Below, one piece after another: positions 11,585-22,914 of a stretch of 64,000 nucleotides of DNA. The number at the start of each line of letters is the position of its first letter. Position 1 is the first letter of the stretch. Origin of the DNA: Prunus persica (taxonomy: Eukaryota > Streptophyta > Magnoliopsida > Rosales > Rosaceae); assembly GCF_000346465.2 (NCBI RefSeq), contig NC_034011.1, forward strand, positions 25,603,941 to 25,667,940, in the 5' to 3' direction. The position numbers were made by a program, and so were the translations under genes. The notes beneath the pieces were generated by a model. It saw only the letters and a list, made by a program, of their open reading frames with translations. It was not told the DNA's origin and did not search any database.

Positions 11585-13976
11585 ATGAGTTTTTGTACTT
11601 TTTCCCCAGAAAAGCTTCATAACAATGCCAAAAGGGAGAGAGGCTTTAACATGGGGAGCAGATTGGTTCCTTTCTTGTTCACTTCTCTAGCCATAGCCAC
11701 CCTTTTCAGCTTTTTCCTTATCTATTCTCCAAACCCTTTGCTAACCATAGCCAAACAAGGCCTTAATTCTATTCAAATCCAGCCAAACCTTCATGCAGTA
11801 CAAGAACAAGACCACCAAGACCTTGATCACAATAACATCAACCTCCAACCACCTACAAGTAACTTTACAAACAATCCATTTCTTTCATATCTTCTCTTTT
11901 GTAATTACTTTCTTTTTTTTGGTCATGAATTATTTATATAAACTCCTTTTGATGGGATGGGAGTGTTCTAAAAGATAATATTGGTGTGTCTGATTTTGTA
12001 GAGAAGGAGGAGGACAAGTGTGACTTGTATAAGGGTCACTGGATTCCAGAATTAAGAGGGCCAATGTACACCAATTCAAGCTGTGCCACAATTCCAGAAT
12101 CAAAGAATTGTTTCAAAAATGGCAGAAGGGACAGTGATTTCCTTAATTGGAGATGGAAGCCAGACAAATGTGAGCTTCCTCTGTTCGATCCCAACACCTT
12201 TTTGGAAATTGTGAGAGGAAAGAAAATGGCATTTATCGGAGACTCTGTGGCTCGCAACCATGTGGAGTCACTTCTCTGCCTCTTGTCACAGGTAATTCTT
12301 CAAGAAATCACACGACCCTTTTTTTCCAACCTGGCTTCTAGTTTTTTTTTGGGTTTTGCTTGAATTGTGATAATTAATGTGGTAGTTTAGCACGACCCTA
12401 AGCATTCTGCTACTTATGGAAGAATAATTTAATTTGATACAAATCTCAATCAAAAGTTTTTACTATTTTTTGCTACTTCTTTATCAATTTGCTTGGTTGG
12501 TATAACTTGTCATGGTATGTAAATTTGGTATTTAATTAGCATAATTTTTTCCTCTGATATAATTTTAATTAGCCTAATCTGGGGTTCGGGACAGAGAAAG
12601 TTATGAAGATAGAGGAAGGAACGCGTAAATGAAGAATATTAATTATTACTGTTTGCCTGTTTGTCTTTTCAACCTTAAATTTCTTGTTTGATTGATTGAT
12701 TGATTTATCTAGTCCAAAAATTCTTGTTTGATAGTTTTCATATGCATGTTCTTGATGACGGTCACAATCTGCATAAAGTCAACCCAATCAACTAATAGAA
12801 CATGCAGGCCGTAGACATGCTTCAGAATTTGTATGGGTGAAGGAAAATATCGGTCGAAGATGTGGACAAGGCAGTGTGACTACCTCCTTGTATTTTCGCT
12901 CTCTATATTAGAGTAGTTTAAAATATCGTTATTGTAAAAATAAAAAAAAATAAAAAAATATCAGTAGGCAAAATACCCTTTTATTTTTTTAAAATTTTCA
13001 ACCATCTTATTATACTCGCAAGTCATTCATAAAATTGCAGTCTTAAATTAAAACTTACAATTATAATGAGGTTGCACTTTAGTTGGTTTAACTCTAATCC
13101 CACATACACTGAGTTCGAGGTTGATCAAGAGTCGTGATTTACACGTGAGGCTGCAGCATTTGAGTTCATCTTGATGATATGAATCTTATAATATTGCAGG
13201 AAGAATCCCCAAAAGACGTTTACAAGGATTCTGAAGACAGGTTCAGGACATGGTATTTTCCTCAACATGACTTCACGCTCATGAAATTGTGGTCCAAATA
13301 TCTTGTAGCTTCAGATGAGAGGATGATTAATGGTACAGGGACCGGCACCTTTGATTTGCATCTTGACCGGCTCGACGATCAATGGGCGCGGCATCTCCCC
13401 GATCTGGACTACGCAATCGTCTCAGGCGGGCATTGGTTTTTCCGGGTAATGTACTTACATGAAGGTGGTAACCTCACCGGATGCGTCTATTGCAATCAAC
13501 CTAATGTCACTGACTACAACATTAGCCACGCCGTTCGGATGGCGTTTCGAACAGTTTTCAAGCACATCAAAGATTGCAAGAACTGCAGAGGTGGTCTCAT
13601 GGCCTTGTTGAGGACATTTGCTCCTGCACACTTCGAGAACGGGGCTTGGAACACCGGGGGGTACTGTAACAGAACAAGTCCTTTCAGTGAGGCGCAGATT
13701 GATTTGGGCACTTTCGACTGGGAAATGAGGAACATTCAGATTGAGGAGTTTGAAAGAGGAAGAAGAGAAGGGGAGATGAAGGGGAAGAAGTTTGGGGTTT
13801 TGGATATAACCAGGGCCATGCTGATGAGGGCAGATGGGCACCCTGGAGCTCACTGGGGAAACCAGTGGATGAAGGGCTATAATGACTGCGTCCATTGGTG
13901 CATGCCAGGCCCTGTTGATTACTGGAACCATTTTCTAATGGCGATTATCAGAAACGAGGGAGGCTTAGTTTCTTAG
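11585..13976 (+). CDS. Trichome birefringence-like (PMR5/DUF231) polysaccharide O-acetyltransferase, probably AXY4L/TBL22-like
   Basis: Exons 11585-11858, 12002-12291 and 13200-13976 join in phase to 446 residues. A second in-frame ATG at 11651 would give 424 residues and places the membrane anchor (LVPFLFTSLAIATLFSFFLI) right at the N terminus, so it may be the real start. The anchor marks a type II Golgi protein. The PMR5N/TBL region begins at DKCDLYKGHW and includes NWRWKPDKC. The esterase-like GDS motif (residues about 171-173) and the DxxH pair (D417, H420 in DCVHWCMPG) supply the Ser-His-Asp triad. Family members transfer acetyl groups to xyloglucan, xylan or mannan. The xyloglucan assignment rests on neighbourhood: Arabidopsis AXY4L (At3g28150) lies beside a 2H-type gene (At3g28140), as here. 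Intron 2 is about 900 bp and has no recognizable insertion. Confidence 0.87.
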
Positions 13977-16389
13977 TTAAGGGTAGAGCTTAGTTAGATG
14001 TAGTAACAGCATAAAACCATACAAATTCATATCTTAATAACGCCCACATTTTTTTTTTACTTTTCATTTTATTGTATTTTTTTTGTTACAAGGGCGTATA
14101 ATAATTTTAGCTCCAAATGTGAGATTTCTACCATCGATTTTTCAGTGTAGAACAGATTAAAATTTAAAACATTTCCGGTGTAGATACCCATAGTGAATTA
14201 TAATGGACCTTTCAAGATGTTCTATTTCAAAGTATTCTAATTTTTTTTTTTTTTTTTTTTCCAACACGAAATGGAACAGCAATTATGCGGTCAACAAAAT
14301 CCCACCACCGACGTCCTGTCAAATATTGTTATGTTTTCTTTTTCCCCCTCAAAGGACACAAAGTCCAAGTATCTTTTGATGTGGTAGGGCAGTCCAAGTA
14401 TCTTTTGATGCGGTAGAGGCAGAGCTAATTCCATGATGACCAAAACGGCACATAAAAGCTTCCCCTGCTAAGGGGGGAAAATATTCCCCATCCCGGTTTC
14501 ATAAAGAATCTAGATGGATGGGGTGGCCTGACTTTAGGGACAAAGCTCAAACGTGAAACACGCAAAGACAAGAGCCGGAATGAAGATGGATTCTCCGTCG
14601 ATCAAAATTGACGAGACTTGATAAAATCGTAGACAGTTTTGACAATTACTAGCGAAGAGAAGACACGGACAACCTCCATTATTAAATATCATTGGCTGTT
14701 GTACCAAATACAGAAAAACGAAAAGACACTTCCACGCTTTATAAAGAATCTACCAAGAGCATGAGATGCGCACAATCCCATGTAGAGCTTCATTGTCCAT
14801 TGTAAGAATATAATCAAACAGGTTTTGTAAGAACAATCAAAATCATGTTAACAGAGTGAAGTCCCCAAGAAAGGGTTGCGGGCAACCAATGCAGCTCACA
14901 CTAGGCAAAACTAATTGGGTGGAAAGTATGAAAACCATAAGCAACATGATGTTACCTCTACAAAGCAGCAGAGAGGCCTTTTGGAAACCTTCGTCCTTCC
15001 CCTACCCCACACAACAAAAAACCAAAAAAAAAAAAAAAAAAAAAAGACCTCCCAAAAGATTCAGAGTAGACTGTCTGTATCATCACATTTCATGAACTTT
15101 TTAAAAATTCAGCACATTTTGTGAAACCTAAGTAAGTAGCTTTTGACATTATAGGTCACTTCAAAATGATATCTTTCAATTGTAGTTATAAAACGAATAA
15201 GCAGAGATATACACAAGAATGTACAATGATGTAAGTTCCTTGTAGATAGTAGTCTGTAAGATATGCACCTAGAAATCAAATATGTAAAAAGAGATCATAT
15301 ATAAACGAAGATTCAGAGATGCTTGGCACACACACTTGTGCACACAGATGGAAGGCTGTCTTCAGTCAACAATACAGGAAAGCCATACAAAAATTATTGG
15401 CTCAATTACATATGAGGAAGAGAGTCTGAGAAAGATGATTACCACAAATCATACCTACATTGTTGAAGCAGAGAGATTTCAAAATTCTCTGAAACAAAAA
15501 ATTGCAAACCAATACTAAGGATCTATAGTTAATAAGTACAAGACTAGCTTTTGTTCATAAAGAAGTGCACAATCAGGAAAAGGAGTTCTAAAATTATGCA
15601 GTGCGTTTCAAACCTTAAGAGTAGAAGATTACAAAGATGAGAGTAGTCTAACAAATACACTGCACACACAGCATACACAAGCGTGTACACACACATTCAG
15701 AAGATGAAGGTGATATCCCTTATGAGCCAACAAAACCAAGGCACTAGAAAGACTAGTAAAACAAGTTTGATAGCTCACTCACTTGGGGCATAGGGTTTAA
15801 CTGGTATGATGTGGGCAGTAAAAATCAATCCCTGTGCCCTGTGGCAGAAGTTGCCAATTCATTAAACTAAGAGTTTGCCAAGTTAGTGAAAGATACATGA
15901 CATAATCAGTCTACGATCATATTACAAAAGAAGTTGAAAACAGAAATTTGATACACCATCTGCCATAACCATACTATAGTAGAAGCGTATTACCCGTCAC
16001 AAGGCTACACCACTAAAAAAAATACAGCCAAAACCTACACCATCAGACCAAAAGTAGAAAATTTAGAAATTTATAACCAAAACCTCCAGGGACCATATGA
16101 AGTTAAAAGGCATACCCCTGATCAAATTTACCATCTCTGATATTGACTAAACATTAAAACCAACAGAATAGGATGGAAGAGTAAAAGTATTTCAAAATAT
16201 CATCAACATGAACAAAACACATTATCAATCTAAAGGGAAGATAAAATGAAAATGTCAGAACATCAAATGCAAATTCTGTAACTAAGCTATAAGTAGCACC
16301 ATAGACAGTAATCTATACTAACATCAAAAGGTAACATATTCATTAAACAACAACTAAATTTTAGATTAACACAGAATGGCTCTGAAACC
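13977..16389. other. Intergenic region between convergent genes
   Basis: No gene is supportable. A 29-bp unit (starting AGTCCAAGTATCTTTTGATG) is repeated in tandem at about 14362-14419. A homopolymer A run lies at about 15018-15042. The right end probably contains the 3' UTR of the 2H gene, which reads leftward from 16390, and may include spliced UTR that I cannot delimit. Confidence 0.5.
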
Positions 16390-16941
16390 TCATGCTTCCA
16401 CTGTGTTACCTAGCACAAACGAGAATAACTCACGAACAGGCGAAAACTCCACCAACCCAATATCCATGGCATACCCAGCAACCGGCAACTTCAAGTCCCG
16501 TAACACGCAAAACGCTTCCGCCATCCGAGTCTTTGGCACTTCTTGAGCAACAGCACAATAAGGAACCCAAGAATCTGTGCGATACTCCTCCCCAATTTCA
16601 ACGCCTTCTCTCTTCACTGCCTCGCACAATTGGGACTGAAACTGAAGCAACGAAACTGAAGGAGTTGGTGACAGAAACAGGACATTGTTGTCATGTGGAA
16701 GGCTCCCAATTGAGGAGAAGGACAACGCCAAAGGTTCTTGCTTCGAAGCGAAGGCTTTGATTACGTTTTCGAGCTTCGCTGGTTCAATGAAGGGGCTGGA
16801 GAAGAGGGTGATGTGGGGGCGTGATTCGATTTCAATGAGTTGGGTACTAATCTGACGGCGAGCGAGCACATTCCAAGCCTTCAAGACCTGGTTTTCGAGG
16901 GCTGGATCGAAGTAGAGCTCGATCGCATAGCCTTGTGACAT
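16390..16941 (-). CDS. 2H-phosphodiesterase / RNA-ligase-like superfamily protein
   Basis: A single-exon frame of 183 residues starts at the first ATG (MSQGYAIELYFD). It shows the two-lobed fold pattern of the 2H family: a first H-x-T motif at H43-I-T45 (RPHITLFSS), an LFLSPTPS strand, and a C-terminal VEFSPVRELFSF strand. Active 2H enzymes (LigT, cyclic phosphodiesterase, 2'-5' ligase) cleave cyclic phosphates with two HxT/S motifs. The second motif position here reads Y128-C-A130 (SWVPYCAVA), so the second histidine is missing and catalysis is doubtful. Arabidopsis At3g28140 is described as a member of this family beside a TBL gene, which supports the call. It lies convergent to the TBL gene. 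Confidence 0.8.
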   Translation of the reverse strand: MSQGYAIELYFDPALENQVLKAWNVLARRQISTQLIEIESRPHITLFSSPFIEPAKLENVIKAFASKQEPLALSFSSIGSLPHDNNVLFLSPTPSVSLLQFQSQLCEAVKREGVEIGEEYRTDSWVPYCAVAQEVPKTRMAEAFCVLRDLKLPVAGYAMDIGLVEFSPVRELFSFVLGNTVEA

Positions 16942-18556
16942 TGCCTTCGAATTGAAATTCGAGGGAAAGTAAGCAAATTGGATCGAAATCAGCACAACCC
17001 AGGTGACAAAAACTGAGATCTCAGATTGCCCAGAAATGAAAAATGAAAGATAAGCTGAAATCAAAGTAACCCAGAATTGTAAAAACAAAAATAAATAAGA
17101 AAAGACTTAGATTTAAGAAAATAGCAAAATAAGAAATACCCAAGTGAGATTGAGATCAAACAAAGTCTGAGAATTGAAATCAGAAATGGGGAAGAAAAAG
17201 AGAGAGAGAAGAAAGTTTAACAGGGTGATGAAAAAAAGAGAAACAAAAGCATGTGAAATGGTGGATTAAAGTTTCAATCAGAAAGAGACAGGCGGAATAA
17301 AGAGCAATAAAAATCAAAACAGACTCAAAAGTGGTTTCCCAAGAGACTGTGTAGCAGCGAAGCTACGATTTTCTTTCTTCGGCAATCACAGTAAAAGATA
17401 AGATAAAGTAAGAGAGGAGGAGGAGGGGCCTTGCACCATCTGTTGATGAGTAGGGTGCAAGGTCACCGGTTTTTTGGTGGTTGGCTTCAAGTTTTCAACA
17501 CTCCAACTCTCTCAAAATGAAGTCTCAAGTGGAGATTCATTGGTAGGAGACAAGGAAAATATTATCCTTAATTGATTGCACATAACCAAAAAAATATTAA
17601 TTGTTAAAAATTAATTTTGACAGAAAAATGATTACAAATTAATTAGTGCAGCATAAGTGATGGTAAAAATGCTACTCTAATTTATATTACACCGGTCCGG
17701 TATTGCTTTTGAAATGACAAATCAATGTTTGACCAAAAAAACAGGAGGATGGTTGTATATCATTAATTATACTTAGTTTTTTTTGTTGTTGTCGTCAAAT
17801 TGTACTTAGGTTCATATACTCATTTGTAGGGGGAATAAATGCTATGACAGAGGACGAATTTTGATTTATAAAGTGTTTAAGGGAACTTTTTATCGCGCTT
17901 ATATAATGTTTCATGCTATACTTTTGACTTCAGTTATAATTGTAATTCTAATAGAGGGTTAATATAATTACAAAGACAAAACTCAAAAATGTATTCTAAA
18001 GTTCTAAACCAATATAGAAAAATTGGATGAATAGTTTAAACACTTCAATCAAATTTTACATCCTTTCATAAATGAGACATGCTGTTCTTAGGTAAAAAAA
18101 ATTATCAACAAATGCATATATGAACAGTGCTGGTTGGATAAATTAGTTATGTCAAATGCACAAGTTGACTAATAATACATCTTAATTGAGTGAAAATACA
18201 ACTTCAAAATTTTATTCAATCAGCAGATTTAGTTAAGTTGGCTAAAACGGATATGCCCTAACGGTTAAACAATACGGCATCACCTAAGGTCATATATAAG
18301 ACCCTCACCGTAGAATTCGTGCCCATCCTTGAACTGTACTTTTGGTGATGGGCTGTAAATAAGTTGTAGGCCCAAACTATCTCACATTTCCTTCCTCAAC
18401 TGTCATCTGCTACCGCGTCTGATTCAAAACAAGGAAGTCGTTGATTCTGGAACCTCTCTGCTTCTTCCTAAAAAGCCCTAATCGCAAGCTTCATCGCTCT
18501 CAGACCAACAATCCCAGAAAAACCCCATTTTTTGTATTTTCTCCACAATTTAAAAA
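16942..18556. other. Divergent promoter region between the 2H gene and DEG9 copy 1
   Basis: No coding feature. The left part, to about 17460, is purine-rich on this strand (pyrimidine-rich for the leftward gene) and is probably the 5' UTR and promoter of the 2H gene. The segment about 18340-18556 is the likely leader of the rightward DEG9 gene. The rest is AT-rich with no obvious element. Confidence 0.45.
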
Positions 18557-21500
18557 ATGGGTGATAATAAAAGAAAGAGAGGTCCAAAACCCAAAACCCC
18601 AGTAGCTGAAGATACCAATATCACCACCATGGATATCCAATACACCAACCCCACCACCGCAAACGACGCCGTTTCAGTTCCCGCGAACGAAACCGCCACT
18701 GACCCCAGTAGCTCCCAGCCCAGTCGCCGTGGACGAGGCCGGCCCAGAAAGACCGAGAAGCTCAACATAGCGGCTTCACCGGAACGACGAAGCTTGAGAC
18801 ACGCGGACCAAAACGGCGATGGTGGGCACGCCTTGGCTGTCGTTTCCGAGCCACAGTTGATGGTGCCGAGCTGGGAGAACGTGGCGAGAGTGGTCCCGGC
18901 CATGGAGGCCGTAGTAAAGGTGTTTTGTGTGCACACGGAGCCTAATTTATCGTTGCCATGGCAGAGGAAGAGGCAGTACAGTTCGAGCAGTAGTGGGTTT
19001 GTGATAGGAGGCAGGAGGGTCTTGACCAATGCGCACTCTGTGGAGCACCATACCCAGGTTAAGCTCAAGAAACGTGGCTCTGAAACTAAGTACTTGGCCA
19101 CTGTGTTAGCCATTGGAACCGAGTGTGATATTGGTATGCAACATTCGGCTTCTTATTTTCTTATGAACTAATTTTTCATGTGGTTTTGAATTGTTTATTG
19201 AAAAGAAGTGGGAAGATTTTGTTGACAAGAAGTTGTAAAACTTGCATTTTGAGAAACTTAATTATTAAGAGCTTATTGGATTGAAATGGAAACAGAATGC
19301 AGTTTGTTTATTTTAAATATTTCACTAGATATTACAGGTAGCATCCTCATTATTGTGACTTTATTATCTTAATATATTATGTACCTTAATTCATGAGTTA
19401 TGCAATTAAAGAGTTCTTTTTCCTTTTCTCCATGATGCATCTTCAGCAATGCTTACGGTGAGTGATGATGAATTCTGGGAAGGAGTTTCACCTGTGGAGT
19501 TTGGAGAGTTACCTGCACTCCAAGATGCTGTGACGGTTGTGGGCTACCCTATTGGGGGTGACACAATCTCTGTGACAAGTGGTGTTGTGTCACGTATGGA
19601 GATACTGTCTTATGTTCATGGATCGACTGAGCTTCTAGGATTGCAGGTACTATCTTCTGGACATTGTCTTCTATGACTACCTACCCTAAACACCTGATTA
19701 TTGACCTGTTCTGGTTTCCTTTTTCCCTGTGATCCATTTGCAGATAGATGCTGCAATAAACTCTGGAAACTCTGGTGGGCCTGCCTTTAATGATAAAGGA
19801 AAATGTGTGGGTATCGCATTTCAGTCTCTTAAACATGAAGATGTGGAAAATATAGGTTACGTCATACCAACACCAGTTATTATGCACTTCATTCAAGATT
19901 ATGAGAAGAATGGGGAATATACAGGTTTGTTATAGATTTTACTTCATTAAAGCAAGACAAGCCGCAACAGAAACCTCCTTAACTGTAATTGTTGTTATTT
20001 GTATGTTGCCCTTCCAGCAAATGTGCCTGGCAGTCCAGTGGGGCCACATTGAACATTGGCTTATGATTCGGTGTTGGTGATTGAAATTCTTCTCCTCTTC
20101 TTACTTTGAATCTGGCTGTTAATTGCCTTACAGGGTTCCCAGTTATTGGAGTTGAATGGCAGAAGATGGAAAATCCTGATCTGCGCACGTCAATAGGGAT
20201 GAGAACTGATCAAAAGGGTGTGCGTATCAGAAGAATTGAACCTACAGCTCCAGAATCACATGTTCTGAAGCCATCCGATATTATTCTTAGCTTTGATGGG
20301 GTTAACATTGCAAATGATGGCACAGGTAAACTCTCCCCCCCTTCCATTTCTAGCATTCCATCCAAGGACAGGATCCTGTTACTTTTCCTTTTCATCTTAT
20401 GCACTTTTCAGAGAAGTTGAATTTTTAATTTGCATAAGCTTCTGTATATTCGATATTTAACACTCTTTGGTATCAATTTTATAGTTCCATTCAGGCATGG
20501 AGAGCGCATAGGTTTCAGTTACCTTGTGTCTCAAAAGTATACTGGTGATAATGCTCTAGTAAAAGTTCTTCGTAACTCAGAGATACTTGAGTACAGCATA
20601 AAACTTTCAACTCACAAGCGACTCATCCCGGCACACATCAACGGCAAACCACCTTCATATTATATCATTGCTGGTTTTGTTTTTGCAGCGGTATCTGTTC
20701 CATATCTGCGTTCTGAGGTGCGACCTTAATTTCATACTTCATACGCTCTCTCGCTCTTTCTGTCTCTCTCATATACATGTAGATATGTAGATGTGTGGTT
20801 CCTAGGAATCAGGACGGGGTTTACTTTTTCCCGTATAATAATGCCAGCCTTAATGTTTGGCTGGCGAGAACTGGTGGTACTAAAGGGCCCCTTAGTACAA
20901 GTTATGCTAGAGTGGTGTGCCCAATGGCACCTCCAAGCTTAATTAGGAAAATGAAGATGGATGATTTTAAGTTTGGTCTATAAAAGCAAACTTTCCATTG
21001 CTATGTTACCAAATCTGAACCTTAGTACAAGTTATGCTAGAGTGGTGTGCCCAACGGCACCTCCAAGCTTAATTAAGAAAATGAAGATGGATGATTTTAA
21101 GTTTGGTCTATAAAAGCAAACTTTCCATTGCTATGTTACCAAATCTTAACCTCTGTTTTTCATTACTTTCCAGTATGGAAAGGATTATGAATTTGACGCT
21201 CCAGTGAAACTGTTGGACAAGCATTTACATTCAATGGCGCAGTCTATCGATGAACAGCTTGTTGTTGTTTCTCAGGTTTCCCTCTCTCATCTATTTTTCT
21301 CATGCTTTTCCGTTTTAGACTAAGTTCTCTTCACTCTGCAATCACGGCTTACATTTATTCAAAATTCTTGTAGGTACTTGTTGCCGACATTAATATTGGA
21401 TATGAGGACATTGTTAACACTCAGGTTAGAGATATGTTACACGACTTGGATTTTTTTGCTTTGCTTCATTAAGTTTTCATTTATTTTTAGTTCATAAAAT

Positions 21501-21940
21501 ATTGGAAGTTTTTCCTTTTTATTTTCTCTTTTCCTTTCTCTTTCTTTCGTGTTTGTGATTCAACAAATGACAATGAGATAATTTCTGAAGTTACGTTGGT
21601 AGTGCATTTATTCTAATATTTTGTGTTCTGTTTAGGTTCTCGCTTTTAATGGTAAACCTGTGAATAATCTGAAGAATTTGGCCAGCATGGTGGAGAATTG
21701 TGACGACGAGTACCTAAAGTTTGACCTAGAGTACGATCAGGTTCATTCTCCCTCCCTCTATGTTTAGCAGACACTGTTGCAGCATGTATGCATGCTCGGC
21801 ATTTTTGTTTTAATGGCTGAAATGCTTGCTCGTGGGTGCAGATGGTTGTACTACAGACAAAAACTGCCAAGGCAGCAACTTTAGATATCCTCCTGACACA
21901 TTGCATACCTTCAGCAATGTCTGATGACCTTAAGTCTTAA
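18557..21940 (+). CDS. DEG9: DEG9-like nuclear serine protease, tandem copy 1 (with AT-hook)
   Basis: Nine exons (18557-19133, 19447-19646, 19744-19924, 20134-20325, 20485-20717, 21174-21275, 21374-21424, 21636-21740, 21842-21940) join in phase to 579 residues; Arabidopsis DEG9 is about 590. The N terminus holds a basic stretch (KRKRGPKPK, residues 5-13) and an AT-hook (RRGRGRPRK, 57-65), both consistent with a nuclear or nucleolar protein. The trypsin-like domain carries the full triad H160 (TNAH), D191 (ECD) and S269 (GNSGG). A PDZ region follows (GVRIRRIEP, then SDIILSFDG), then a second PDZ-like C-terminal part ([13 protein letters not shown]). DEG9 is an HtrA-family, ATP-independent protease; Arabidopsis DEG9 is reported to degrade the cytokinin response regulator ARR4. 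Intron 5 contains a 130-bp tandem duplication. Confidence 0.9.
20891..21150. repeat. Two-copy 130-bp tandem repeat inside a DEG9 intron
   Basis: The stretch 20891-21020 is repeated almost unchanged at 21021-21150, with only a few mismatches. Both copies begin CTTAGTACAAGTTATGCTAG and end near AAATC(T/G)TAAC or similar. It lies wholly in intron 20718-21173 and is absent from the paralogous intron of copy 2, so it is recent. Confidence 0.9.
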
Positions 21941-22914
21941 GACTCAAGAGAAGATCGTATTCCCATAGATGAACTTTACAACGAATGCTCATAAAGGGAA
22001 TGGGGTACAGACTACGCCACGGATTTCATTTTCTTATGGAGAATAAGAATAGAAGCTGGCAATTCATGGGTTCTTTCCGTTTCTTTGTGTACCAATTAGA
22101 CCCTCAGTTGGGGTTGATGTCTTCTTCAGATTTGAACTGATTCTTATACAGTAGAAGAAAGCAGCGAGGAAATGAAGTTTGGTTTTCCTAGAATGAGCAG
22201 CGTCTCATGATCTTACTTGTTCGTGGATTTCATTTCTTCCAGCTACAAACATTTGGGCAATATCATGTAACATTATTACCGGCTGATCCATTTGAGAAAA
22301 TTATAGAAGTTGAGCTGTACAGTTCCCTGTACCTAGGATCATTTATGTATTTGCCGTGCTCTTTTTCATTTTATTTTCATTTCATTCCTAAAATTTTCCC
22401 ACATAATTATATAAATATAACTGAATGATATGCGTAGTGTTTTGACAAACATGAGTTAGGTTAGTTGATCATGACGATGTACCCGTCTCCCCTATCTTGA
22501 TTGCACAAATAACATTAAAAATGTTTAATAATACAACTGATTACACCGACTCCAGCCCAACTGAACTGGATTCACATCTTAAATAATTTTTAATAAACAA
22601 AGGCCCAAGTCTGAACTCTATCATCACCATGTGAAGTGTGAACACTAGCTAAAAAGTTCCAGTCCCGTTCATTTCTTGTCTTCTACTCCTCAACCTCTGG
22701 TTAGTTAGTTACCGCGCAGGTTCCAGGAAGCCACCTTTGACTCTGTATGAGTCTCCGGTCGGTCTGAAAATCCAGTTTTCCTATTTTTTTATGACGACTG
22801 ACTCAACGACCCCTTTTCTACGCCTTAATTATTATAAAAAGAGAAAAAAGAAATCCAAAACTCGAAAACCCGCATTTCTTACAATTGTACCAATACCAAA
22901 TACCCACCACCACC
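21941..22914. other. 3' UTR of DEG9 copy 1 and promoter of copy 2
   Basis: No further gene. The segment 22820-22914 is clearly homologous to the coding start of copy 1: it still contains a KRKK-type basic run and the PIPNTHHHH stretch. It is now out of frame with copy 2 and has no ATG at the ancestral position, so it reads as former coding sequence turned into leader. Confidence 0.6.

Noticed and set aside
13080..13160. SINE-like boxes in intron 2 of the TBL gene
   Set aside because: GAGTTCGAGG-like text is present but there is no credible A-box, tail or target duplication.
16942..17088. Upstream in-frame extension of the 2H protein
   Set aside because: It begins with TTG and lacks family similarity; the first ATG at 16941 gives the expected family start.
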